Source: Saprospiraceae bacterium (GTDB lineage: Bacteria; Bacteroidota; Bacteroidia; Chitinophagales; Saprospiraceae). From it: a stretch of 64,000 bases of DNA. A program made the position numbers and the translations under genes. Below are positions 1 through 7,865 of this stretch, in pieces. Each line of letters opens with the position of its first letter. Within the stretch, counting starts at the first letter, position 1. The stretch is taken from assembly GCA_022844565.1 (NCBI GenBank), contig JALHLK010000009.1, positions 1 to 64,000 on the forward strand. Direction: 5' to 3'. The notes below the pieces were generated by a model. That model ran no database searches. It was not told the DNA's origin and saw nothing but the letters and a program-made list of their open reading frames with translations.

Positions 1-87
1 AAATTTGGCAAGCCATTAAGGTATTCACTTTAAGAAATGCAAAAATGCAGGAATGCTTGAAGGAATAGACCCTTTTCCAGTTAAAAG

Positions 88-454
88 CTAATCTTGGTCT
101 CCTTCTTTAAATCTTTCTTGTAGCTTCTCTTCTGTCAATAAGTTGTTTACATTTTTCACGACTTTATTTAAGATAGGCTATAATTTCTTGCTTGCTTTAC
201 ACTTTGTCAGGTATTATAATGGCTTCTTTTGGTCTGTCTTGTTTACTTTTTTGAGTAAAAGAAAGTATTGGTGAAAAACTGGTTGGAGGAACTGACAAAT
301 AATAGTCGAGAAAAATAGTACTGTGAAATGCGATAAAATAAAATCTCGGATTTCGCTCTAAGTAGTTGTCTGGACAATGTGAAATCACATTAATCAGCAT
401 ATCAATACTTGCTCCAAATTGGTTCCAAAATATTTCTTTTGTTTCCTTATTCAT
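88..454 (-). pseudogene. Broken DinB-family gene
   Basis: The first 85 codons (454 down to the TAA at 197-199) look like the N-terminal half of a DinB/YfiT-type four-helix protein: FWNQFGASIDML near the start and FHSTIFLDYYLS around residues 47-58. Translation continues sensibly after that stop (SKQEIIAYLK), meets a second in-frame TAA at 164-166, then needs a frame change to read NNLLTEEKLQERFKEGDQD before a TAG at 88-90. So I see two nonsense changes, one frameshift and no C-terminal His-containing helix. DinB-like proteins usually have about 150-170 residues and bind a metal through His residues. This copy is probably dead. The family call rests on remembered motif resemblance. Confidence 0.7.
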
Positions 455-644
455 ATTTTGTCGTTTTGAATTACTGAAAATTCCTTTTTACAATGAAGGC
501 TAACTTGTTAGTCTCCCAAACTAATTTAATCTAAACTTTCAGTTCTTTTCAATACTTTTAGAATAAAACTACCGTATAAATATAAAAAATATAGCTTAAT
601 CGATTGAAAATACATTAAAATCTGTGCTGTTATGAAATAATATC

Positions 645-672
645 GTACTTTTGAACGTACATTAAAAAGTAC
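645..672 (+). promoter_or_regulatory. Inverted repeat over the yefM promoter
   Basis: GTACTTTT at 645-652 and AAAAGTAC at 665-672 form an 8-bp perfect inverted repeat. The left arm overlaps TACTTTTG (646-653), a match to the Bacteroidota -7 box TAnnTTTG, 36 nt before the yefM start. YefM antitoxins are known to repress their own operon by binding palindromes with a GTAC core, so this is a good operator candidate. No TTG -33 box is visible at the usual spacing. Confidence 0.5.
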
Positions 673-688
673 AATATAAATCAAGACA

Positions 689-940
689 ATGAAAGCAGTC
701 ACAATTTCTACATTAAGAAAAAATATAAAAGCTTATTTTGATGAAGTATCTGAGTCATCCGAGGTGATTATTGTACCTAGAAATGAAGAAGAAGATGCTG
801 TGGTGATTATTTCAATGAGAGAATATAATTCTATTACGGAAACGCAGCATTTGTTATCAACAAAGGCAAATAGAGCTAGACTCGCAGAATCCATTGAACA
901 ATTGGAAAATGGTGCCTTGCATACATTCAATGTAGATTAA
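689..940 (+). CDS. yefM: Antitoxin YefM (Phd/YefM family)
   Basis: This 83-residue protein is the antitoxin of a type II toxin-antitoxin pair. The N-terminal part (residues 1-50) carries the family pattern [20 protein letters not shown], then [24 protein letters not shown], which is the Phd/YefM DNA-binding and dimer fold. The charged C-terminal tail (residues 55-83) is the segment that in E. coli YefM wraps round and blocks YoeB. The toxin gene follows 9 nt downstream, so the two are co-transcribed. An inverted repeat covers the -7 box (645-672), which fits autorepression. The length is normal for the family. Function is assigned by family and context; binding to this toxin is inferred. Confidence 0.9.
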   Translation: MKAVTISTLRKNIKAYFDEVSESSEVIIVPRNEEEDAVVIISMREYNSITETQHLLSTKANRARLAESIEQLENGALHTFNVD

Positions 941-949
941 GCAGTATTC

Positions 950-1225
950 ATGGAAATTGTATTTACAGTAAATGCATGGCAAGAATTTGAATATTGGATT
1001 GAAAATGATCCGCATATGGTAGTCAAAATTAAAGAATTGATCAAATCCATCAAACAAATCCCATTTTCGGGGATTGGTAAACCCGAACCACTCAAATATG
1101 ATTTAAAAGGTTTTTGGTCAAGAAGAATAAGCAATGATCATCGGTTGATCTATAAAATTTCAGGGACTAAGTATGTTGATCAGCGATGCGTTATTGTGCA
1201 ATGTAGATTTCATTATGATGATTAG
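950..1225 (+). CDS. yoeB: mRNA interferase toxin YoeB
   Basis: This 91-residue protein is a RelE-superfamily ribonuclease that cuts mRNA in the ribosomal A site. Key positions match E. coli YoeB: Glu46 in KPEPLKYDL, Arg65 in the NDHRLIY segment, and a C-terminal CRFHYDD with His88-Tyr89, equivalent to the catalytic His83-Tyr84. The fold looks complete, so this is probably an active toxin held by the upstream YefM. It starts 9 nt after the antitoxin stop. The two-gene unit has no other cargo and lies among broken genes, which suggests an accessory region that gains and loses small modules. Confidence 0.92.
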   Translation: MEIVFTVNAWQEFEYWIENDPHMVVKIKELIKSIKQIPFSGIGKPEPLKYDLKGFWSRRISNDHRLIYKISGTKYVDQRCVIVQCRFHYDD

Positions 1226-1333
1226 GCTTTAACTCTAAAAGAATGTTTGAGGCAAACTGTCTATTTATAGAATCTTTGACCACCTAAATGACCAAAGCTG
1301 ACCCCTTAAAAATGAAGGTCAATAGTCACAAAT

Positions 1334-1894
1334 TCATGAATTTTCAATCTCATACCAAACACATTTTTCAATATACGGATATTCTGATAACCCAGGATGA
1401 TCAAACTCCCCCTTTTTCTCCATCCCAATTTTCTTCATCACCTGCTCTGATTTAATATTTGCGATGGGACAAGTAGACATTATTCTTTCGAGTTTTAAAT
1501 TCTGAAATGCATACTCTAAACATTGCAAAGCTCCCTCTGTAGCATACCCCTTACCCCAAGCTGACTTTTTCAATCGCCAACCGATATCTGTAGCAGGAGT
1601 AAATTCTGATTTGTATTCCTGATAGGCTAAACCTATGAAGCCTAGGAATTCGCCAGTCTCCAATAGTTCTGTTGCGTAGTAAGTATACCCATTCTTATCA
1701 TATTGCATTTGTAATCGAAGTAAGAGATCTGCGCATTCTTTTTCATCCAATGTTTTTGGAAAATATTCCATCACAACAGGATCTGAGTTCATCATGATCA
1801 AATCAGGTAGGTCATTGTTGGTCCAAGTGCGGAATCCAAGTCTGGGGGATTGGAATAGGTATTTATTTTGCATGATGCTTTGATATTTTTTCAT
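1334..1894 (-). CDS. GNAT N-acetyltransferase, RimJ/RimL type
   Basis: This 186-residue protein belongs to the GNAT acetyl-CoA transferase superfamily. Visible signs are the N-terminal YLFQSPRLGFRTWTNNDLPDL typical of RimJ/RimL-like enzymes, the acetyl-CoA loop region WGKGYATEGALQCLEYAF (residues about 113-130) and the following LERIMSTCPIANIKSEQVMKKIGMEKKGEF helix-loop. The substrate cannot be told from sequence; relatives acetylate ribosomal-protein N termini, antibiotics or small amines. An ATG seven codons inside is an alternative start. A diverged copy of part of its 5' region lies at 2543-2647, so the gene was duplicated locally and one copy lost. No operon partner is visible. Confidence 0.85.
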   Translation of the reverse strand: MKKYQSIMQNKYLFQSPRLGFRTWTNNDLPDLIMMNSDPVVMEYFPKTLDEKECADLLLRLQMQYDKNGYTYYATELLETGEFLGFIGLAYQEYKSEFTPATDIGWRLKKSAWGKGYATEGALQCLEYAFQNLKLERIMSTCPIANIKSEQVMKKIGMEKKGEFDHPGLSEYPYIEKCVWYEIENS

Positions 1895-1998
1895 TCATTC
1901 TTAAATTGTCAGTTTAAGCATGATAATTTAAATATGAAACATTATTATTTTTCTGATTCTTTATTTTTCAAAGGTTTTTATGAATTTAGGATTTATCG

Positions 1999-2064
1999 TC
2001 AATAACTAAGAATTGCTTCTAAATGTGTTTCAGCATTTTCTGTCCATATTATTTTGAGAGCCAT
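1999..2064 (-). pseudogene. Truncated ParE/RelE-like toxin remnant
   Basis: A 21-codon frame reads MALKIIWTENAETHLEAILSY and then TGA. It resembles the first strand and helix of ParE/RelE-type toxins, which commonly begin with a (K/R)-I-x-W-T pattern and continue with a Trp where the stop now sits. Its ATG overlaps the end of the upstream antitoxin gene by 16 nt, the usual coupling of an antitoxin-toxin pair. Nothing toxin-like follows the stop in any frame, so the rest seems deleted rather than shifted. The family call is by resemblance of a very short stretch plus position. Confidence 0.6.
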
Positions 2065-2285
2065 TGTTGAACTTTATATTCAACCATCTCATTGGATATT
2101 GTTTGGCCTTTTTTCATTTGTTCAATACTTATATCTAATTCCTTTTGATGTTCTGATGGAATTGAGAATATTTCTTCTTTTGATGTTTCAAAGTCAATCA
2201 AATTGAGGATCTCTTCAAGCAAATATGCATCATTTACTTGATCGATACGTTCTTTGACTTGATTTCTTAGTTCCGTATTAATCAT
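2049..2285 (-). CDS. Putative antitoxin of a broken toxin-antitoxin pair
   Basis: This is a 78-residue, mostly helical, charged protein. The C-terminal half (EHQKELDISIEQMKKGQTISNEMVEYKVQQWLSK) has the layout of the small antitoxin-like proteins that accompany ParE/RelE toxins in Bacteroidota: a helix with (D/E)-I-S-x-E-Q-x-x-x-G, a turn, then a helix ending WL. Its last 16 nt overlap the start of a toxin-like frame that stops after 21 codons (1999-2064). If the toxin is dead, the antitoxin is an orphan kept as a repressor, as protection against related toxins, or simply not yet lost. No catalytic residues are expected. Function is inferred from context. Confidence 0.55.
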   Translation of the reverse strand: MINTELRNQVKERIDQVNDAYLLEEILNLIDFETSKEEIFSIPSEHQKELDISIEQMKKGQTISNEMVEYKVQQWLSK

Positions 2286-2542
2286 ATTTAGAAGTTTATT
2301 TGATCAACAAACAACAAAAGTAAACAAAAAGCGCCATTTTACACCTTCAAGACCGTATATGACTGGTCTCCAATTACAAAGATAAGTGTTCCTGATGTGA
2401 TTTTTTATAATTTATAGTATTTTGGTCTTTGCCAATTGCCGAATTTATTATCACTCGACCCAACATATAATATGTTCACAAATATACGATGTTCACGTTA
2501 CGTGAACAAGAACTAATGTGAACAATTTTACTGTTTTAAATT

Positions 2543-2647
2543 AAAATATTCCATTACATCAGGATCTGAGTTCGTCATGATCAAATCAGGTAAGTCATTG
2601 TTGGTCCAAGTGCGGAATCCAAGTCTGGGGGATTGGAATAGCTATTT
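2543..2647 (-). pseudogene. Fragment of a second GNAT gene
   Basis: About 105 nt match 1760-1864 in the neighbouring acetyltransferase gene with only around eight differences. The fragment still reads in frame for 35 codons (LFQSPRLGFRTW, then TNNDLPDLIMTNSD), but it has no start codon and no continuation on either side. It is a truncated duplicate. The rest of 2286-2968 shows no gene I can support; it is AT-rich, with a -7 box for the next operon near its right end. Confidence 0.8.
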
Positions 2648-2938
2648 TCCTATTGGCATAGGTTTTAGTTTTTAATTTTGGTGCAATATTGAAATTTACT
2701 TATATTTTTCTAATTATTCCCGTAATTCACATTCTTTTTTACACAGTAAAACGATACCAAATCATTTAAATATCCAAAAAAACATAATTGGGCTTACGCT
2801 AAATTTTTCAATTCAATTTTATTTTGAAAATTACTGCCATCTTTTCAAAGCAACAAATTTTTGAAGCCTAAATGTCCCTACTCGTTAAAATAATTTTAAA
2901 AACATCCCCTCTTTTACCTTCTTCACCACCATTAATTT

Positions 2939-2946
2939 TATTTTTG
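2939..2946 (+). promoter_or_regulatory. Candidate -7 box of the moxR-bat operon
   Basis: TATTTTTG matches the Bacteroidota TAnnTTTG -7 element and ends 22 nt before the moxR start. No good TTG -33 element is seen at 17-23 nt upstream, so this is a weak call. Confidence 0.4.
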
Positions 2947-2968
2947 CAATCTATTAAAAAAGTATAAC

Positions 2969-3961
2969 ATGAATACACCCGTAGATATAGAACAACTCAA
3001 CCAACAGGTGAAGGCCGATGGCACATTCATTCAAGCCATTAGGGCGGAATGTAAGAAAACAATAGTGGGGCAGAGTCATATGATCGATAGACTGTTGATC
3101 GGGCTATTGACTAAGGGCCATATCCTATTGGAAGGGTTGCCAGGTTTGGCTAAAACATTAAGTATCAAAACGCTTGCTTCTGCTACCAATGCAAGTTTTT
3201 CGAGGATACAGTTTACCCCAGATTTGTTGCCTGCGGATATTATCGGTACGATGATATACAACCCAGGAAGTAGGGAGTTTGATGTACGGAAAGGACCCAT
3301 TTTTGCAAATTTTATATTGGCAGATGAGATCAATAGAGCTCCGGCAAAGGTACAAAGTGCGCTATTGGAAGCGATGCAAGAAAAACAGGTGACCATTGGT
3401 AAAGAGAGCTTTTTGCTTGCAGAACCTTTTTTAGTCATGGCTACGCAAAACCCGATAGAGCAAGAAGGTACCTACCCATTACCTGAGGCTCAATTGGACA
3501 GATTTATGCTCAAGGTAATCATTGACTATCCAGAGAAGGAGGAAGAGCGATACATCATAAGACAAAATCTGGGTATCGTCGACAATGAAAAAATCAACCC
3601 TGTAGTCAATACGGATGTAATCGTAAAAGCAAGAAAGACGGTATCTTCTATCTACATGGATGAAAAAATAGAAAATTATATTCTTGACTTAGTAGAGTCT
3701 ACGAGACCAAAAACCATGTTGAAGGGTTTGGAAGGTCTGATCAGCCATGGTGCTTCACCAAGGGCAAGTATCAATCTCGCATTATCTGCAAAAGCGAATG
3801 CATTTTTGAAAGGACGAGGTTATGTGACGCCTGAGGATGTACGTCTTTTGGCTAAGGATGTGCTTAGACATAGACTCGGCCTATCTTACGAAGCAGAAGC
3901 AGAAGGTATGACTCAAGAAGATGTCGTAGATAAAATCTTAAATACCGTAGTAGTACCTTAA
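2969..3961 (+). CDS. moxR: MoxR-family AAA+ ATPase
   Basis: This 330-residue AAA+ ATPase of the MoxR group is thought to act as a chaperone that works with von Willebrand factor A (VWA) proteins. Walker A is GLPGLAKT (residues 56-63), Walker B is FILADE (115-120), and sensor 1 lies in ATQNP (158-162). The C-terminal lid region carries SHGASPRASINLALSAKANAF followed by the TPEDV segment typical of MoxR. It is the first gene of an unbroken co-directional set reaching batD at 10774, with 21 nt to the next gene. In Bacteroidota this set is linked to envelope stress and oxygen tolerance, although the molecular job is not settled. Confidence 0.95.
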   Translation: MNTPVDIEQLNQQVKADGTFIQAIRAECKKTIVGQSHMIDRLLIGLLTKGHILLEGLPGLAKTLSIKTLASATNASFSRIQFTPDLLPADIIGTMIYNPGSREFDVRKGPIFANFILADEINRAPAKVQSALLEAMQEKQVTIGKESFLLAEPFLVMATQNPIEQEGTYPLPEAQLDRFMLKVIIDYPEKEEERYIIRQNLGIVDNEKINPVVNTDVIVKARKTVSSIYMDEKIENYILDLVESTRPKTMLKGLEGLISHGASPRASINLALSAKANAFLKGRGYVTPEDVRLLAKDVLRHRLGLSYEAEAEGMTQEDVVDKILNTVVVP

Positions 3962-3982
3962 TAAAATCAAAAGCATCGCCCT

Positions 3983-4849
3983 GTGGATACAGCAGAATTA
4001 ATGAAAAAGGTCAAGCAGATTGAGATCAAAATGAAGGGTCTCAATACGCAACTTTTCAGTGGGGAGTATCACTCTGCATTCAAGGGTCGAGGTATGTCAT
4101 TTAGCGAAGTGCGCGAATATTCTTATGGCGACGATGTCCGCAATATCGAATGGAACGTTACTGCTCGAGCGGGTACGCCTTATATAAAGATATTTGAGGA
4201 AGAGCGAGAGTTGACCTTGATGTTGCTAATCGATGTCAGTGCATCACTCAATTTTGGCACGAGCAAAAGAAGGAAAAAAGATACCGTTTTAGAAATAGCT
4301 GCCGTATTGGCTTTTTCAGCTTTGACCAACAATGACAAAGTAGGGGCTATCTTTTTTTCTGACGAGGTAGAAGCGTATATTCCACCTAAAAAGGGAAGAG
4401 CCAATATCTTAAAACTGATTAGGCAACTTTTGATTATCCAACCTAAAAGTACCAAAACCAATATTGGCAAAGCACTAGATTACCTCAATAATGTGCAGAA
4501 AAAGAGAAGTATTGTCTTTACGCTATCTGACTTTTTAGCCAATAACTTTGAGAAGTCACTCACCCTTACAGCCAAAAGACATGACCTAATCGGTATCCAC
4601 CTGTATGATCAATACGAGGCAAGTCTTCCAAAAGAATTGGGTATGGTGATGGTAGCTGATCCAGAGACAGGAGGCTATTTTAACATCGATGCGGGTGAAA
4701 AAAACTATAGAGCGGCCTATCAAGCCAATCACGAGGCCAATGTTCAAGCTTTTACCACATTATTTAGAAAATATGGTGCTGCTTCATTGTCTTTATCGTC
4801 AGATGGTGATTATATCAAGGCGTTAATTGAATTATTTAGAAAGCGATGA
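3983..4849 (+). CDS. DUF58 domain protein with VWA-like fold
   Basis: This 288-residue cytoplasmic protein has the DUF58 signature FSGEYHSAFKGRGMSFSEVREYSYGDDVRNIEWNVTA in separate blocks across residues 25-62, followed by a VWA-like half. LLIDVSASLNFG (near residue 82) supplies a D-x-S-x-S metal site. The start is GTG at 3983; family members begin with a similar (D/E)-T-x-E-L-x-K-K-V, so it is preferred over the ATG at 4001. Its stop overlaps the next start (ATGA). DUF58 proteins sit between MoxR and the Bat proteins in most Bacteroidota and probably form a MoxR-VWA partnership. No enzymatic activity is known to me. Confidence 0.9.
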   Translation: MDTAELMKKVKQIEIKMKGLNTQLFSGEYHSAFKGRGMSFSEVREYSYGDDVRNIEWNVTARAGTPYIKIFEEERELTLMLLIDVSASLNFGTSKRRKKDTVLEIAAVLAFSALTNNDKVGAIFFSDEVEAYIPPKKGRANILKLIRQLLIIQPKSTKTNIGKALDYLNNVQKKRSIVFTLSDFLANNFEKSLTLTAKRHDLIGIHLYDQYEASLPKELGMVMVADPETGGYFNIDAGEKNYRAAYQANHEANVQAFTTLFRKYGAASLSLSSDGDYIKALIELFRKR

Positions 4850-5874
4850 TGAGGATAAAATACATACACCATCTATTATTGTCTTGTCTTTTCGTCTTAA
4901 CGACTTCATCTATTGAAGCACAAAATGTAGTAAAAATTGCTGCCTCATCGGACACTATTGAGTTTGGAGAAACCGTCGACGTACTTTTTGAAATTGCCAA
5001 TATCGATGCAAAGTTTCAGTATTTAAGTTACGATTTTACAAAAATAAACAACGATTTACACCGACAAGATACCAATTTTTATGAGCAGTATGCCGATGTG
5101 TTTGTAGGATTTGAAAATAAAAACATATACCAATATTACAATCTCCAAGACAAGGTTTTGAATATCCCTACAGGTGACCCCACATTGGCAAAACCTTTAC
5201 AAATTATAGCCAAAATAAAGTTTTTAAGCTATGGCGATTTTATCATTCACCCACCTTTTTATGAAGACAAATCTGATAATCCCACGAGTATGCTGGCAAA
5301 TCCAGTAAAAATATTTGTCAAAGTACCACCTGGTATGGAGGCGATTGATCAAGTTGACGTAAGTGAAATAAAACCCATCGAGGAAGTGTATGAAAGCTTT
5401 TGGAGTAAGTATGGTAATTATATTATGATTTTACTTGGTTTGATTTTGATAGGATTTTTGATCAAAAAGTATCTGGATAAGTTAAAAAGACAACGAAAAA
5501 TTATACCAGAAATAGTAGAAGAAAAGCCCGACCCTTATTATGTTGCCTTACATAAATTGGAGGCTCTGAATAAGGAAAAACCTTGGCTTACCCTTGATAT
5601 CAAAGAGTATCAATCTTCACTTACCATGACCATAAGAGAGTATTTAGAAGGCAGATATGATATCCCAGCATTAGAAACTACGACCAGCGAAATTATTGAT
5701 AAGTTGGCTAATAAAGCTGTCGCTTATGATCTAAAAGGTGATCTCTCGGATATCTTACAAGTGGCTGATTTAGTCAAATTTGCCAAAGCACAACCTACAT
5801 CGGACATCCATCAGCAATTTTTGGATAGGGCACTCAACTTTGTAATTAAAACTAGAAAATTTGATGCTAAATGA
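4846..5874 (+). CDS. Bat-operon membrane protein, DUF4381-like
   Basis: This 342-residue envelope protein has an N-terminal signal peptide (residues 1-25, ending SSIEAQ), a periplasmic beta-rich domain of about 150 residues, one transmembrane helix (YIMILLGLILIGFLI, around residue 192) and a cytoplasmic helical tail. The tail contains PYYVALHKLEALNKEKPW and a repeated REYLEGRYDIPALETTTSEII pattern, which resembles the cytoplasmic region of BatD/DUF4381 proteins. It overlaps DUF58 by 4 nt and batA by 4 nt, so translation is coupled. It likely forms part of a membrane complex with the two VWA proteins. Specific function is unknown. Confidence 0.75.
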   Translation: MMRIKYIHHLLLSCLFVLTTSSIEAQNVVKIAASSDTIEFGETVDVLFEIANIDAKFQYLSYDFTKINNDLHRQDTNFYEQYADVFVGFENKNIYQYYNLQDKVLNIPTGDPTLAKPLQIIAKIKFLSYGDFIIHPPFYEDKSDNPTSMLANPVKIFVKVPPGMEAIDQVDVSEIKPIEEVYESFWSKYGNYIMILLGLILIGFLIKKYLDKLKRQRKIIPEIVEEKPDPYYVALHKLEALNKEKPWLTLDIKEYQSSLTMTIREYLEGRYDIPALETTTSEIIDKLANKAVAYDLKGDLSDILQVADLVKFAKAQPTSDIHQQFLDRALNFVIKTRKFDAK

Positions 5875-6869
5875 GTAGTGGATTTGAAAACATGAGTTTG
5901 CTGCATCCTTGGTTTTTAGTTGGAATACCATTGGTTTGGTTATTTTTTATTGTTAAAAAACGAAAAGGTGATACAGCCAATATCGTTTGGACAAAAAACG
6001 TGGTCAACGCCAATAAAGTAAGGATGATGATATCCAAGATGGTGGATTGGTTGATTCCGGTAGCCCTTACATTTTTGTTGGTAGCACTTGCACGTCCTCT
6101 GTTGTTTTTTAATGAAGAAAAAGTAAAAGCAGACGGTATTGATATCGTGATGGCCATGGATTTATCTGCAAGTATGTTAACCCAAGATTTTCGCCCAGAT
6201 AGATTAACCGTGGCTAAGCAGATCGCTAAAGACTTTGTAGGCAATAGGGCTTATGATCGCTTAGGAGTAGTCATTTTTGCAGGAGAGAGTTTTACCCTTT
6301 GTCCGCTGACGACTACACATGATATTGTGTATGGGTTTATTGATGAAATACGGCCAGGTATGTTAGAAGATGGTACCGCTATAGGTATGGGACTTGCTAC
6401 TTCACTCAATGCCCTTAAAAACTCAACATCGAAATCAAGAATCATCATTTTACTGACCGATGGTGAGAATAATGCTGGCTCTATCAGCCCCATAACTGCC
6501 GCAGAAATGGCTACAAGTATGGGTGTAAGGGTGTATACAGTGGCCATGGGTAAGACGGGTATCTATCAATCACCAGTAAGTATAAGCCCTGATGGAGAGT
6601 ATATTTTTGCTCCTAGAAAGCTGGAATTAGATCCAAGCTTACTGGTCGATATTGCAAAACAAACAAATGGCAAGTTTTATCGAGCCGAATCAGAAGAAGA
6701 GCTTCAAAATATTTATGACGAGATTGACCAACTTGAAAAAACAAAGGTAGAAATCAATGTCTTCAGACGACAGTCAGAATACTTTAGACCTTTTGTCTTA
6801 TTAGGTTTGTTTTTCTTGCTTTCTTACTTCATGATTAGATTCTTATTTTTAAAACGATATCTACAATAA
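5871..6869 (+). CDS. batA: Aerotolerance protein BatA (VWA domain)
   Basis: This 332-residue inner-membrane VWA protein has two N-terminal helices (WFLVGIPLVWLFFIV and WLIPVALTFLLVALARPLL), a VWA domain from about residue 87 with the metal site DLSAS and a second conserved stretch LTDGENNAG, and a C-terminal helix (FVLLGLFFLLSYFMI). BatA of Bacteroides fragilis was described with oxygen tolerance. The start overlaps the preceding stop by 4 nt; an ATG seven codons inside (MSLLHPWF, closer to most homologues) is equally possible. It lies 2 nt before batB, and both are likely subunits of one membrane complex acted on by MoxR. Confidence 0.93.
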   Translation: MSSGFENMSLLHPWFLVGIPLVWLFFIVKKRKGDTANIVWTKNVVNANKVRMMISKMVDWLIPVALTFLLVALARPLLFFNEEKVKADGIDIVMAMDLSASMLTQDFRPDRLTVAKQIAKDFVGNRAYDRLGVVIFAGESFTLCPLTTTHDIVYGFIDEIRPGMLEDGTAIGMGLATSLNALKNSTSKSRIIILLTDGENNAGSISPITAAEMATSMGVRVYTVAMGKTGIYQSPVSISPDGEYIFAPRKLELDPSLLVDIAKQTNGKFYRAESEEELQNIYDEIDQLEKTKVEINVFRRQSEYFRPFVLLGLFFLLSYFMIRFLFLKRYLQ

Positions 6870-6871
6870 AT

Positions 6872-7864
6872 ATGATAGGCTTTGAAAAAATAGAATATTG
6901 GTGGTATTTGTTGGCAACGCTGATTTTAGCGGGCTATTTGCTCTACAAGGGTAAACATTTGCGCGATCTTTTTACCAAAAAACTAGATGCCACTACCGTA
7001 AAAAAGGTTTTTCCAAACCTAAGTATCAATCGTTGGTTTTTGAAGATTGCCTTAATGATAATGGGTATCTTATTTACTGCACTTTCTCTCCTGAATCCAC
7101 AAAAGGGAACAGAAACAATGACGGTAAAGGCAAACGGAGTAGATGTATACCTTGCACTTGATATTTCTAATAGTATGTATGCCGCGGATATACAACCCAA
7201 TCGTATGGAGCGTGCAAAGAGACTTTGTCAAGATATCATCGACGGAATGGTCGGCAATAGAGTGGGGTTAATTTATTTTGCTGGCAATGCATACTTACAG
7301 ATGCCTATCAGTCCTGATAAAGCCCTAGCTAAAAACTTAATCGAAGCTGCAGGTCCTCAACAAGCAGGCAATCAAGGAACAGACATTGGCGAAGCTATCA
7401 AAATCGCTATGAAAACATTTGATGATAATAGTGTTAAAAATCGCGTATTCGTGGTCATAACAGACGGGGAGGATCATGATGAAAACGCAATAGAAGAGGC
7501 TAAAAAAGCCAAGGATGAAGGGCTAAATATTTTCGCTGTAGCCATTGGGACAGAAAGTGGTGCTAAACTTATTTTACCAGATGGCGATGGTGTCTACGAT
7601 GAAAGTGGTCAATTGGTTATCACGAAATCTAATCCGAAATTGGTAAAAGCCATTGCGGATAAAGACAATGATTATTACATCAATTCAGGTACCAGTAATG
7701 TTGCAAATGATATCATAGCCAAGATTAATAATATGGCGAGTGGTCCCGTAAAAACAAATGCTTATGCCCAACGTAGAAGTTTTTTCCAATGGCCACTAGG
7801 TTTAGGTATCTTATTGATATCAATCGGCTATTTTATTCCGTTGTATAAATCAAAAAAAGCATAG
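6872..7864 (+). CDS. batB: Aerotolerance protein BatB (VWA domain)
   Basis: This 330-residue membrane VWA protein is paralogous to BatA. The N-terminal YWWYLLATLILAGYLLY helix and WFLKIALMIMGILFTALSLLNP helix are followed by a VWA domain with the metal site DISNS near residue 96 and the conserved ITDGEDHDENA stretch. A C-terminal helix (FFQWPLGLGILLISIGYFIPLY) closes the protein. It sits 2 nt after batA and 1 nt before batC. BatA and BatB are always adjacent in Bacteroidota and are thought to work as a pair. The metal-site residues are intact. No unusual insertions are seen. Confidence 0.93.
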   Translation: MIGFEKIEYWWYLLATLILAGYLLYKGKHLRDLFTKKLDATTVKKVFPNLSINRWFLKIALMIMGILFTALSLLNPQKGTETMTVKANGVDVYLALDISNSMYAADIQPNRMERAKRLCQDIIDGMVGNRVGLIYFAGNAYLQMPISPDKALAKNLIEAAGPQQAGNQGTDIGEAIKIAMKTFDDNSVKNRVFVVITDGEDHDENAIEEAKKAKDEGLNIFAVAIGTESGAKLILPDGDGVYDESGQLVITKSNPKLVKAIADKDNDYYINSGTSNVANDIIAKINNMASGPVKTNAYAQRRSFFQWPLGLGILLISIGYFIPLYKSKKA

Positions 7865-7865
7865 A

